A DNA stretch of 64,000 bases from contig NC_049989.1 in NCBI RefSeq assembly GCF_000003815.2, forward strand, positions 15,268,058-15,332,057. Reading direction: 5' to 3'. Numbering within the stretch: the first letter of the stretch is position 1; every line of letters begins with the position of its first letter. Positions 36,801-40,729 of this stretch are shown here, one piece after another. The position numbers and the translations under genes are program-made. The stretch is from Branchiostoma floridae. Its lineage: Eukaryota > Chordata > Leptocardii > Amphioxiformes > Branchiostomatidae. The notes beneath the pieces are model-generated. The model was given only the letters and a program-made list of their open reading frames with translations, was not told the DNA's origin and ran no database searches.

Positions 36801-37810
36801 AACAATAGCTCACCTGGCTTGAGCCAACAGACGGTAGATCAGTTACTACGACTTGCTACTATCGCTCGTCGGCTTGCGCAACCGACGCCATACTAATACG
36901 TACAAATCTATTATAGCTCCAACACATAAATTCTATATCCAATGCTTTTTGAAAATCAACTGACAGATGTTATCACAATGTCATTAAAGTCAGAAATTTA
37001 CATTTCTTCTGCCATAAAACCATACTAAATCATGTCAACTATGCTAATTGATATCATGAGCCTATAACACTATTTTATCGTGGAATTGATAATTTCAAAC
37101 ATAAATTTCTTCCCCTATCCCCCAAAAACAGCTGACACGCCCCCCTCCCCCCGAATTGTCAGCCTGTTCAAAGGTCATCCCAATTTCCCACAATGCCATC
37201 AACCGGCATGACCTTGCTCCAACAACGTGGAACTTCAAAACCCTCACAAAATCTTTTTTAAAAAAGAAACGACACAATCTTCACAGAATCTCAAGAAACA
37301 AGAAAGAGAGAAAGTAGATTCATGTAATGTTTCGTAACGACATCGACCTCGTGACGGCGTATGTAGTGAGCGCTTGCGTCGACGACTTTATGCAACCTCA
37401 GTTCGAGATTACATTATTTTGTAGGTCACCCCTCCTCATTTGCGATTGGAACCACGCGATCGTAGATTCTTGTAATGCTTTCTTCTCAAAAAAGAAAAAT
37501 ATTCGAGTAAAAGCTTTATGAAACCATTGTTTAATGTACTGAACGATTATCAGAACGGCAGTTAAGTCTTTTATAAGAGAGTGTGTGGCTAGCTAGTAGA
37601 AGCACCGGCGCAACTCGCTGCATGCCGGCCGCGTACACTTCCTTCGCGAACGGGAAAAAAACGCAACTTACCTCCATTTTTTACCGAACTGGATAACGTG
37701 GCAGCTTTCTGGGTCCCTCCTTCATCTCCCACCTCTTCCTGGATGTGATTTGAGGGGTTGGAAGTGTCGTTTTGGACCACAGAATCGCCGGTCATTTCTG
37801 GATGCTCCAT
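659..37810 (-). CDS. CLUH: CLUH, clustered mitochondria protein homologue (whole gene, 36 coding exons per isoform)
   Basis: CLUH is a cytosolic RNA-binding protein that binds mRNAs of nuclear-encoded mitochondrial proteins and is needed for normal mitochondrial distribution (family knowledge). I joined 35 shared exons and either of two first exons by GT..AG sites; all phases agree. With exon 1a (37810) the protein is 1447 residues, with exon 1b (33568) 1473; human CLUH is about 1300. Domain order by isoform-b residues: ubiquitin-like CLU_N about 145-270 ([19 protein letters not shown]), conserved linker with [18 protein letters not shown] about 320, CLU domain about 440-690 ([23 protein letters not shown]), acidic linker 740-850, central eIF3-p135-like region about 840-1020 ([19 protein letters not shown]), TPR repeats about 1155-1345 ([10 protein letters not shown]), charged C-tail. 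The exon order matches vertebrate CLUH without gaps. Introns carry many MITEs and SINEs. Identity is secure; exact transcript ends are not known. Confidence 0.95.
937..1105. mobile_element. MITE with pogo/Tc1-like ends, TA target
   Basis: The ends are inverted repeats: CAGTAGAAGCCAGTTAA at the left and TTTAACGGCTTCTACTG at the right. TA dinucleotides flank both sides (935-936 and 1106-1107). It is about 169 bp, non-coding, and lies in the last CLUH intron. Confidence 0.7.
1190..1262. repeat. Fragment of Tigger-like repeat (GTGGCCA family)
   Basis: AGGGACCACCAAAAAGTGG followed by CAATGGCCAGGTGG matches the central part of the longer elements at 18064-18257 and 41664-41860. It is diverged and lacks ends. 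Confidence 0.5.
1508..1828. mobile_element. hAT-like MITE with perfect 8-bp target duplication
   Basis: It begins CAGGGTTGTAGCCAGC and ends GCTGGCTACAACCCTG, an inverted pair. AGCTGCAG occurs immediately outside both ends (1500-1507 and 1829-1836). The inside carries repeated CCGTC/GACGG motifs. The 8-bp duplication and CAGGG ends point to hAT. No transposase is encoded. The family recurs at 4246-5014 and 25536-25819. Confidence 0.88.
1875..1948 (-). CDS. CLUH: CLUH coding exon 35
   Basis: Residues 1386-1409. It reads [18 protein letters not shown], matching the conserved segment after the TPR array of vertebrate CLUH. Acceptor CAG at 1949-1951; donor GTTAGT; leaves phase 2. Confidence 0.9.
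2018..2355. mobile_element. hAT-like MITE, GGTGCACC-rich family
   Basis: The left end GGGCTCAAAATTC and right end TATTTCGAGCCCTG are inverted repeats, flanked by TAACTCA at 2011-2017 and 2356-2362. The body has many copies of GGGTGCACC in both orientations. Related pieces lie at 29640-29960, 61355-61500 and 61953-62060. Confidence 0.75.
2432..2482 (-). CDS. CLUH: CLUH coding exon 34
   Basis: Seventeen codons, residues 1369-1385, reading [17 protein letters not shown]. Acceptor CAG before ATG, donor GTAAG after CAG; phase 0 on both sides. Confidence 0.9.
2585..2772 (-). mobile_element. LINE 3' end fragment (reverse transcriptase C-terminus)
   Basis: Read on the minus strand it encodes the last codons of a non-LTR reverse transcriptase ([16 protein letters not shown]) and then runs into a tail of (GATACA)n. 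Closely related pieces lie at 7978-8112 (plus) and 21036-21245 (minus). It is 5' truncated, as usual for such elements. The superfamily cannot be assigned from this fragment. Confidence 0.65.
2823..2906 (-). CDS. CLUH: CLUH coding exon 33
   Basis: Residues 1341-1368, 28 codons: [20 protein letters not shown] then QAVVLQRT. It matches the vertebrate segment after the last TPR. Phase 0 on both sides; donor GTAACC. Confidence 0.92.
3387..3819. mobile_element. hAT-like MITE, GGTACCGGTAC ends, 8-bp duplication
   Basis: It begins TAGGGCTGGGTACCGGTAC and ends with the exact inverted sequence. GCATTTAC flanks both ends (3379-3386, 3820-3827). The interior has palindromic CAGGTCCAGGTCCGG arrays. The right duplication lies 5 bp from the end of CLUH exon 32. 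The family recurs at 10476-10741 and 40730-41262. Confidence 0.9.
3833..4048 (-). CDS. CLUH: CLUH coding exon 32 (TPR)
   Basis: Residues 1269-1340, 72 codons, the largest TPR-encoding exon. It reads [20 protein letters not shown], then a TPR-like helix pair and [12 protein letters not shown]. Acceptor CAG, donor GTACTG, phase 0 throughout. It is GC-rich compared with the introns. Confidence 0.93.
4246..5014. mobile_element. hAT-like non-autonomous element, 769 bp, 8-bp duplication
   Basis: It starts CAGGGCTCTAGCCAGC and ends GCTGGCTAGAGCCCTG. AGCTAAAG is duplicated at 4238-4245 and 5015-5022. The termini share GACGGAAA arrays with the 321-bp element at 1508-1828, but the middle (about 4590-4960) is unrelated and carries no transposase reading frame. 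Confidence 0.88.
5085..5245 (+). repeat. SINE tail fragment
   Basis: GCCCTAGCAACCCCTCCCTG and ACTATACCCTGC match the 3' half of the tRNA-headed SINE at 25059-25265. The head is missing here. Confidence 0.5.
5336..5461 (-). CDS. CLUH: CLUH coding exon 31 (TPR)
   Basis: Residues 1227-1268, 42 codons: [20 protein letters not shown], then [20 protein letters not shown]. This is the most recognisable TPR block of CLUH. Phase 0 on both sides. Confidence 0.93.
5547..5680 (+). repeat. 133-bp intronic repeat, copy 1
   Basis: It starts GATTGTTACTGCTTCAATTC and ends AGAGTTATAAGTGCAAG. Near-identical copies lie at 6944-7077 and 8347-8479, all in the same orientation and in three consecutive CLUH introns. 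I see no inverted ends, pol III boxes or reading frame. Confidence 0.85.
5970..6250 (+). mobile_element. tRNA-derived SINE (family 1)
   Basis: The head has a pol III A box (TGGCCTAGTGGG) and a B box (GAGTTCGATCC) at tRNA-like spacing. A tail of about 200 bp follows, including CACCGCCCTATGCGCCATCA. A reversed copy lies at 12718-13012 and a worn piece at about 28670-28770. It is not a functional tRNA gene: the clover-leaf stems do not pair well. Confidence 0.7.
6418..6498 (-). CDS. CLUH: CLUH coding exon 30 (TPR)
   Basis: Residues 1200-1226, 27 codons: [20 protein letters not shown] then PNTITEY. Donor GTAAGT, phase 0 on both sides. Confidence 0.93.
6632..6835. repeat. (GTA/AGT)n trinucleotide microsatellite
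   Basis: Imperfect AGT repeats fill about 200 bp of a CLUH intron. Open frames through it (poly-Ser, poly-Val, poly-Tyr/Thr) are low-complexity artefacts. Confidence 0.9.
6944..7077 (+). repeat. 133-bp intronic repeat, copy 2
   Basis: Nearly identical to 5547-5680, differing by a few substitutions (for example CCGACATGG for CTGACACGG). Confidence 0.85.
7295..7500. repeat. Interspersed repeat (TGACCTGGAATGTCTGTC family)
   Basis: It shares blocks such as CCATGACCTGGAATGTCTGT, ACCACCTCTGAACTCTACT and CTGTCA...CAGTGTATTCAAAT with 13808-13990, 15988-16200, 23090-23250 (reverse) and part of 23735-23860. No ends or coding potential were recognised. Confidence 0.6.
7550..7775 (+). mobile_element. 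5'-truncated SINE (family 2)
   Basis: CTGTGTCGCTCACC, TTGTCGAAAAGAGCTAAGGG and ACTGTACATRGCA blocks match the tail of the SINE array at 54801-55640. The tRNA-like head is mostly lost. Confidence 0.6.
7815..7954 (-). CDS. CLUH: CLUH coding exon 29 (TPR start)
   Basis: Residues 1153-1199. It reads [20 protein letters not shown], then [20 protein letters not shown], the first clear TPR helices. Enters in phase 1, leaves in phase 0. Confidence 0.93.
7978..8112 (+). mobile_element. LINE 3' end fragment
   Basis: Plus-strand frame reads [20 protein letters not shown] and terminates about 20 residues later, the C-terminal end of a reverse transcriptase. It starts only about 25 bp beyond the 5' edge of exon 29. 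Same family as 2585-2772 and 21036-21245. Confidence 0.6.
8347..8479 (+). repeat. 133-bp intronic repeat, copy 3
   Basis: Nearly identical to 5547-5680 and 6944-7077, starting ATTGTTACTGCTTCAATTC. Confidence 0.85.
8659..8710 (-). CDS. CLUH: CLUH coding exon 28
   Basis: Residues 1136-1152: [17 protein letters not shown]. Matches the vertebrate segment just before the TPR array. Enters phase 0, leaves phase 1. Confidence 0.92.
8711..10467 (-). other. CLUH intron, no recognised gene
   Basis: About 1.8 kb of AT-rich intron before the MITE at 10476. I see no coding exon, tRNA or complete transposon. The segment 8760-9470 has the character of an old repeat but I cannot classify it. Confidence 0.5.
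10476..10741. mobile_element. hAT-like MITE abutting a CLUH splice donor
   Basis: It starts TAGGGGTAGGTACCGGTAC and ends ACCCAGCCCTA, same family as 3387-3819 but with an internal deletion that removed the right GGTACCGGTAC block. AATCTTAC flanks both ends (10468-10475 and 10742-10749). On the minus strand that duplication is GTAAGATT, the 5' splice site of CLUH exon 27. Confidence 0.88.
10750..10936 (-). CDS. CLUH: CLUH coding exon 27
   Basis: Residues 1073-1135: [20 protein letters not shown], then [15 protein letters not shown] and [20 protein letters not shown]. Enters phase 2, leaves phase 0. Its donor GTAAGATT (10749-10742) is the target duplication of the adjacent MITE. Confidence 0.93.
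11426..11516 (-). CDS. CLUH: CLUH coding exon 26
   Basis: Residues 1043-1072: [20 protein letters not shown] then [10 protein letters not shown]. Acceptor CAG, donor GTAAGG; enters phase 1, leaves phase 2. Confidence 0.92.
12317..12380 (-). CDS. CLUH: CLUH coding exon 25 (basic linker)
   Basis: Residues 1022-1042: a lysine-rich run [14 protein letters not shown] followed by YPIANH. Vertebrate CLUH has a similar basic stretch (KKRNKRRKNR) here; it could contact RNA or act as a localisation signal (inference). Confidence 0.9.
12718..13012 (-). mobile_element. tRNA-derived SINE (family 1), reverse copy
   Basis: Reverse complement of the element at 5970-6250, including the CTTAGCACTCAGCATTCG block and the tRNA-like head with A and B boxes near 12940-13010. 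Confidence 0.7.
13141..13305 (-). CDS. CLUH: CLUH coding exon 24
   Basis: Residues 967-1021, 55 codons: [20 protein letters not shown], then [20 protein letters not shown]. This is the end of the central eIF3-p135-like region. Phase 0 on both sides. Confidence 0.93.
13808..13990. repeat. Interspersed repeat (TGACCTGG family)
   Basis: Same blocks as 7295-7500, including CTACCACCTCTGAACTCT. Confidence 0.55.
14090..14162 (-). CDS. CLUH: CLUH coding exon 23
   Basis: Residues 942-966: [20 protein letters not shown] then EHIH. Contains the diagnostic [10 protein letters not shown] motif across the junction. Enters phase 2, leaves phase 0. Confidence 0.93.
14530..14600 (-). CDS. CLUH: CLUH coding exon 22
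   Basis: Residues 919-941: [20 protein letters not shown] then LHDR across the junction. Enters phase 0, leaves phase 2. Confidence 0.92.
14968..15671. mobile_element. PIF/Harbinger-like MITE, 704 bp, TTA target duplication
   Basis: The left end GGCCATGTTGATTTGATTAT is matched in reverse at the right (ATCAAATCAACATGGCC). TTA flanks both ends (14965-14967, 15672-15674). The middle (15140-15500) is a GC-rich block unlike the AT-rich arms. Related ends lie near 17551 and 18600. No transposase is encoded. Confidence 0.8.
15712..15789 (-). CDS. CLUH: CLUH coding exon 21
   Basis: Residues 893-918, 26 codons: [20 protein letters not shown] then HQIAGF. Phase 0 on both sides. Confidence 0.92.
15988..16200. 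repeat. Interspersed repeat (TGACCTGG family)
   Basis: Shares CCATGACCTGGAATGTCTGT and ACCACCTCTGAACTCTACT with 7295-7500. Confidence 0.6.
16281..16408 (-). CDS. CLUH: CLUH coding exon 20
   Basis: Residues 850-892: [20 protein letters not shown] then [14 protein letters not shown]. Strong match to the vertebrate SREVIRNACKAVGS..FNPDIFSPGV block. Enters phase 1, leaves phase 0. Confidence 0.94.
16908..17241 (-). CDS. CLUH: CLUH coding exon 19 (acidic linker)
   Basis: Residues 739-849, the longest shared exon. It encodes a disordered Glu/Asp/Ser/Lys-rich linker ([19 protein letters not shown]). The vertebrate linker at this place is also acidic but about half as long. Two other open frames overlap because the exon is GC-rich; only this frame joins both neighbours. 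Confidence 0.9.
17685..17766 (-). CDS. CLUH: CLUH coding exon 18
   Basis: Residues 711-738: [20 protein letters not shown] then KATTVEE. Enters phase 2, leaves phase 0. Confidence 0.92.
18064..18257. mobile_element. Tigger/pogo-like DNA transposon fragment
   Basis: It ends ...GCTAATACAGGTTTGACT, the reverse of the CAGTCAAACCTGTATTAGC end at 41664. The body carries AGTGGCCACTATGGCCAGG. The left end is missing or too diverged to place. Confidence 0.65.
18381..18486 (-). CDS. CLUH: CLUH coding exon 17
   Basis: Residues 676-710: [20 protein letters not shown] then [14 protein letters not shown]. Enters phase 1, leaves phase 2. Confidence 0.93.
18856..18934 (-). CDS. CLUH: CLUH coding exon 16
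   Basis: Residues 650-675: [20 protein letters not shown] then DVNFLP, the end of the CLU domain and among its most conserved parts. Enters phase 0, leaves phase 1. Confidence 0.94.
19566..19620 (-). CDS. CLUH: CLUH coding exon 15
   Basis: Residues 631-649: [18 protein letters not shown]. Enters phase 2, leaves phase 0. Confidence 0.92.
19822..19862 (-). CDS. CLUH: CLUH coding exon 14 (41-bp microexon)
   Basis: Residues 618-630: [13 protein letters not shown]. Too short for an ORF scan. Identified by match to the vertebrate LERTSRPLKILRH block and by frame continuity on both sides. Confidence 0.9.
20003..20094 (-). CDS. CLUH: CLUH coding exon 13
   Basis: Residues 587-617: [20 protein letters not shown] then [10 protein letters not shown]. 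Enters phase 1, leaves phase 0. Confidence 0.93.
20645..20765 (-). CDS. CLUH: CLUH coding exon 12
   Basis: Residues 547-586: [20 protein letters not shown], then [20 protein letters not shown]. Core of the CLU domain. Enters phase 0, leaves phase 1. Confidence 0.95.
21036..21245 (-). mobile_element. LINE 3' end fragment
   Basis: On the minus strand it reads [20 protein letters not shown] then [14 protein letters not shown] and stop, followed by a GATACA tail (plus-strand CTGTATCTGTATCTATATAG). Longest of the three copies. Confidence 0.7.
21608..21710 (-). CDS. CLUH: CLUH coding exon 11
   Basis: Residues 512-546: [20 protein letters not shown] then [14 protein letters not shown]. Enters phase 2, leaves phase 0. 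Confidence 0.94.
22239..22423 (-). CDS. CLUH: CLUH coding exon 10
   Basis: Residues 451-511: [20 protein letters not shown], then [20 protein letters not shown] and [20 protein letters not shown]. Start of the CLU domain. Enters phase 0, leaves phase 2. The donor is followed by a (GAAA)n run at 22205-22230 on the plus strand reading. Confidence 0.95.
22828..22871 (-). CDS. CLUH: CLUH coding exon 9 (44-bp microexon)
   Basis: Residues 436-450: [15 protein letters not shown], almost identical to the vertebrate block. Too short for an ORF scan. Enters phase 1, leaves phase 0. Confidence 0.93.
23090..23250. repeat. Interspersed repeat (TGACCTGG family), reverse
   Basis: CAGACATGTCAGGTCATGGG and flanking blocks are the reverse complement of the unit at 7295-7500. 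A second partial copy lies at 23735-23860. Confidence 0.55.
23893..23996 (-). CDS. CLUH: CLUH coding exon 8
   Basis: Residues 401-435: [20 protein letters not shown] then [14 protein letters not shown]. Enters phase 2, leaves phase 1. Confidence 0.94.
24469..24594 (-). CDS. CLUH: CLUH coding exon 7
   Basis: Residues 359-400: [20 protein letters not shown] then [20 protein letters not shown]. Enters and leaves phase 2. Confidence 0.94.
25059..25265 (+). mobile_element. tRNA-derived SINE (family 3)
   Basis: A box TAGCTCAACTGG and B box AGTTCAAGTCC are spaced as in a tRNA head, followed by a tail with GGGGGTCCCATCTC and GCAACGCCTCCCTG. The insertion between the boxes makes a functional tRNA unlikely. 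Confidence 0.65.
25536..25819. mobile_element. hAT-like MITE, 8-bp duplication
   Basis: It starts AAGGGTTGTAGCCAGC (first base changed from C) and ends TGGCTACAACCCTG. GTCTGAAC flanks both ends (25528-25535, 25820-25827). Same family as 1508-1828, in reverse relative order of internal motifs. The right duplication lies about 32 bp from the end of CLUH exon 6. Confidence 0.85.
25860..26014 (-). CDS. CLUH: CLUH coding exon 6
   Basis: Residues 308-358: [20 protein letters not shown], then [20 protein letters not shown] and [12 protein letters not shown]. One of the most conserved CLUH blocks. Enters phase 0, leaves phase 2 (CA|G). Confidence 0.95.
26677..26798 (-). CDS. CLUH: CLUH coding exon 5
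   Basis: Residues 267-307: [20 protein letters not shown] then [19 protein letters not shown]. Vertebrates have the same basic run followed by CTPPEYILPG. Enters phase 1, leaves phase 0. Confidence 0.93.
27466..27606 (-). CDS. CLUH: CLUH coding exon 4
   Basis: Residues 220-266: [20 protein letters not shown], then [20 protein letters not shown]. Enters and leaves phase 1. Confidence 0.95.
28148..28319 (-). CDS. CLUH: CLUH coding exon 3 (CLU_N)
   Basis: Residues 163-219: [20 protein letters not shown], then [20 protein letters not shown]. Ubiquitin-like N-terminal domain. Enters phase 0, leaves phase 1. Confidence 0.95.
29040..29415 (+). repeat. Tandem duplication of an intronic block of about 190 bp
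   Basis: Two diverged units (about 29060-29232 and 29248-29415) share AGAGAAAGAAAT, CCCCTGTTGGTCC and AACATCTGGAATTAT in the same order. They do not resemble other repeats in the window. Confidence 0.6.
29640..29960. mobile_element. GGTGCACC-family MITE, degraded
   Basis: It begins CAGGGCTCAAAATACTGGG and carries many GGTGCACC blocks, like 2018-2355, but the right end is lost just before CLUH exon 2's donor. Confidence 0.6.
30006..30274 (-). CDS. CLUH: CLUH coding exon 2 (first shared exon)
   Basis: Residues 73-162. Begins by completing a glycine codon supplied by either first exon (G|GT), then [18 protein letters not shown], a charged disordered segment, and [18 protein letters not shown] leading into CLU_N (GIEPFELQ). 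Acceptor CTAG, donor GTAAAG. Confidence 0.94.
30275..32570 (-). other. CLUH 5' intron, no recognised gene
   Basis: AT-rich intron between exon 2 and the 175-bp tandem repeat. It holds short runs such as CAATCAATCAATCAATC near 32403 but no exon or complete element that I can support. Confidence 0.5.
32572..33082 (+). repeat. Tandem repeat, about 2.8 copies of a 175-176-bp unit
   Basis: AGAGTGACG starts units at 32581, 32756 and 32932. Each contains TTTGCGAGACAGAAGTTCAA, GACAAGTCAAG and AAGGATGCATACC, and ends near ACATACCAATGTTAGCC. Units differ by a few substitutions; the third has a deletion near its end. No reading frame is conserved. It lies about 0.3 kb 3' of exon 1b, within the intron. 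Confidence 0.92.
33352..33568 (-). CDS. CLUH: CLUH alternative first coding exon 1b
   Basis: Codes for 72 residues plus the first base of the shared glycine codon. Begins [20 protein letters not shown] and continues with an acidic Ser-rich segment. An in-frame TAA lies 36 bases upstream of the ATG, so this is a genuine start exon rather than an internal one. Donor AAG|GTATAC, same phase as exon 1a. The start resembles a myristoylation plus palmitoylation signal (Gly2, Cys5, Cys7, Cys9), though position 6 is Ala rather than the preferred Ser/Thr. Nothing here resembles human CLUH; identity rests on the splice. Confidence 0.75.
33569..33790 (-). promoter_or_regulatory. CLUH: Probable 5' UTR/promoter of CLUH isoform b
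   Basis: The sequence is more GC- and CpG-rich than the surrounding introns (several CG around 33580-33740). I see no TATA box. Placement is inferred from the first exon 1b. Confidence 0.35.
33791..37671 (-). other. Intron/upstream DNA between CLUH first exons
   Basis: About 3.9 kb of AT-rich DNA, part of the isoform-a intron. It contains the pentanucleotide repeat at 35675-35770 and a worn Harbinger-like end (CCTAGGCCTTA near 36590). No coding exon was recognised. Confidence 0.5.
35675..35770. repeat. (GGATA)n pentanucleotide microsatellite
   Basis: Repeats of TAGGA/TAGAA run across this stretch, with about ten near-perfect GGATA units in the middle. Confidence 0.85.
37672..37810 (-). CDS. 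CLUH: CLUH alternative first coding exon 1a
   Basis: Codes for 46 residues from ATG at 37810 ([10 protein letters not shown]...SVKNG) plus the first base of a glycine codon, donor GTAAGT. The frame stays open upstream through a GTG at 37855, but no ATG occurs before 37810 after the upstream in-frame TAA, so I start at 37810; a second ATG lies at 37795. Acidic, disordered, without a lipidation or targeting signal. Resembles the short acidic N-terminus of vertebrate CLUH in character only. Confidence 0.75.
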
Positions 37811-37910
37811 GTAGGTAGCACCAACTGCACTGGAGTGAACTCGAATGGCCCCCACGTGTAAATTACCTCCACCTCCTACGTCATCACTTCTGCCCTTATA
37901 TGGAGCGCGA
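37811..37910 (-). promoter_or_regulatory. CLUH: CLUH isoform-a promoter: E-box, CRE-like, CArG
   Basis: Within 50 bp lie CACGTG (37853-37858), TACGTCAT (37877-37884, CRE-like) and a perfect CArG box CCTTATATGG (37894-37903). They would be bound by MYC/MAX/USF, CREB/ATF and SRF if used. Function is inference from motifs; the open frame also overlaps, so part of this may be 5' UTR. Confidence 0.4.
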
Positions 37911-39140
37911 GTAGTCCAACCGGAGCTTTCGAAATGTCCTTGAAAGGGGGGGTGGGCCTTATGAAATAATTACTGAATTAGCAATTTCTGCGATTTTTGT
38001 TGAAATATACATATCAAAGCTACTGTAAGAATCGCCTGATAAACAACAGAAGAACACAAATGCAAGTAGTCCGAACCAGAGCTTTTTTAACGGGATGGGC
38101 CTCATGAAAAAACATTTTCGGGAGATTTTTGTTAAAATTAGGCCACACCAATTTTATTTGTTGTTTCTCGGATTTTCCGACACTATTTTCTCCGATTTGA
38201 AAAAAAAAGAAGACTTTTTGAATTGATGGCCACACATCGTGTTGACAAAATTCCACTGCCTCTCCTTTCTCAAATTAACTATGGGCTTCAAATCCCAGTA
38301 GCTGTACGTGCCTATTTTGGACGGTACGTTTATCATTTTTCTTCAAACTTTGTACTTTGCTACCAGGGACCCCCTAAATGTTGAAAGTTTAGGTTTTCCT
38401 GTCCGATCCCTCCTACCCCCAACTTTTTGAAAAGTTTTTTTTTTCTTTTGATTTTTTTTTTGACCGATTGACCCAATTTATCTTCTGAAAAAAAAAAATC
38501 CGAGAGACAACAAATAAAATTGTTGTGGACTTATGACGATGATGCTACAGTAAAGAATTTCCTGATAAACATCAGAAGAACACAAATAAAAATGCAAGCA
38601 GTCCAACCAGGTCAACCAGAACATTCAAAAAGGGGGTGGTCCTTCCGAAATATTTGACGGTACGTATTTCGTGTGGCTTTAGCTCAATTATACACTATGA
38701 TACAACAAGAATTGCCTGATAAACAACAGAAGAACACATGACAAGTGCGAGTACAAGATCTAGAGCTTTCTAAATGTCCTTAAAAAGGGGGATGGGCCTT
38801 ACAAAGTAATGTTATCAATAAGAATTTAGTGATAAACATCGGAGGAACTAGAGTGCGACTAGTCTAACCAGATTTTTTTTAAAAGACGTCCTTCAAAAAG
38901 GGGGTGGCTCTTTTGAAATGCTTTAAACTTAATTGATAGAAGTGTACAAATTTCGTTTGGTTCTTTGTCAAATATACATATATGAATATGATACAGTGTA
39001 AAATGCATATGGTGTGATATTATGGATCAACAGACAGAAAAAACAGGATTGTGTGAGTAGTGCAACCGATGCAACCCAACCTAACCAGGGATTGATTTTG
39101 AGACGTCCCCTAAAGTGGGATCGGCCTTGCGAAATAACTG
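37885..39140 (+). repeat. Degenerate tandem array upstream of CLUH
   Basis: About six diverged units of roughly 110-210 bp share, in order, CCTGATAAACAACAGAAGAA, GCGAGTAGTCCAACCAGAGC, and AAAAAGGGGGTGGGCCTT. Units can be recognised at about 37900 (partial), 38030, 38552, 38710, 38822 and 39030. A MITE (38141-38530) interrupts the second. Confidence 0.7.
38141..38530. mobile_element. PIF/Harbinger-like MITE, 390 bp, TTA target duplication
   Basis: The left end (GGCCACACCAATTTTATTTG and on to TCGGATTTT) is repeated inverted at the right, about 34 bp with a few mismatches. TTA flanks both ends (38138-38140, 38531-38533). It is inserted in the tandem array, so it is younger than the array. Confidence 0.8.
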
Positions 39141-39149
39141 TTTAGAGCC

Positions 39150-40700
39150 AATTCCAAAACATCACACGGTCGGTTTTTCAGCTACTAGCATTTGCAATGG
39201 GTTCGGGGTTTTATCCAGTTGTATCGGGGTTTTATCCGTATACTATTCAAAAAGTTTTAAGAACGTTGCCAATTTAGCGATTTTTGTTCAAATGTGAAAC
39301 ATCATAATATCACATCATGAATTGACCGATGATAAAAAGTAAAGCGACAAACGAAAACGAGCATATAACATATGAATATGGAAAATGAATGTGCGTGGAC
39401 ATTGGACAATCTTCCAGCAAATGTACGAATCTGGGATATTCTTCAGTTTGCACACGTCTAGGTTATGATCGATGTGATAGATACTGATACCATCAGTTCA
39501 GCTCTCTTTTTTTCGTTGATCAATTTTTCTAGTCGCTTGCCGCTAGCTTATAGCGAAAACGTCAGGAAGAATGGTCCTTTCAGAAAATCGTCAGTGCCAT
39601 TTCTCTGAAAAATATTAAAACAGCATCTAGTTACCGGCTTTCTTCGGACAAAACCAATTGAATGTCCTTGGGCGTAATCTAGGCCATGTTCACTGCTAGC
39701 TGAACGCTTCACTGGAGCCATGGAGAAAAGCGACTTCTTTCAGAACGTAACATAAATGCAGGTTGCTGTGACTCCCGCTTTACATGAAGATCATCAAATT
39801 GTACGTACATCATATAGTAGTTGAATTTTACCAAGATTTGATACGGTGAAGTTTCGCGGTGAATTCTATCGATTCAAATGAAAGAAATTCAAGCATCTCT
39901 GCATATTGGGGACGCATTTGCATATATAGGGGCTTTTGAAAGTATAAAGTATACTATAAGTTTAACCATACGTGAGATATAAGGATGATGTTCTTTTCCG
40001 ATTGCGTATACTACCGTTCTCTGATGGATCTCGCCTAACGCGGGGCGCTGTAACTTCGGATGCTCTGTAACTTTTCAATTGTCTCATTATGCAGAAGTGA
40101 ACCATGTTTGTTTTCATCCACAGTGCTGGACTGAAATCGTTAAAAACCAAAGTTAGTGCATGTAGCTGTCGTTTGGATGAAACACTGATTTGTGTACAGT
40201 AACAAATTTTTGCGTCAACAACAAAATCAACGCATTGAAAATGGCTACGTTCGACGCAAGGTCATTACAAAGTGCCAACCTTTCTGATTAACTTATTCAA
40301 CTATCATCATGAAGTTCGTTTCACAGAGGCATATAAAACTATACAAAACACAAGCATCGGGGGTCTTGTACATCGACTACCTGAGTTTTTTTAGGTTTTC
40401 TGTTAAAACTAATGTGTATTTTGTTGTATGTTTTAGTTGCCATATCTGCATCATTTTATTTCACTTATATTGATAATAATAGGAAGAGTAGCGATCACTA
40501 ATAGAAATCTCAATAAAACAAACTAACCAATTAATGACCGCCGTATGCTGAAAACAGGGGCTACTTGGAAACACTGCTATCAGAAAACAGCACATAAGAT
40601 CTTCCAAAATGGTAGCCTCCACTAGGCCCTCTTGGCCAAATGTTCCACAAAACATACTTCTTTGTAGAAAATGGACCATTGTTTTGAGTACCGTCCATTC
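39150..40700. other. Intergenic DNA, nothing recognised
   Basis: AT-rich, with no exon, RNA gene or complete transposon that I can support. Confidence 0.5.
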
Positions 40701-40729
40701 ACATATTTTCACATACTGAATTGGGTCCA

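Noticed and set aside
37811-37855. GTG start at 37855 for CLUH exon 1a
   Set aside because: Non-AUG starts are rare in animals; the first in-frame ATG at 37810 is the simpler choice.
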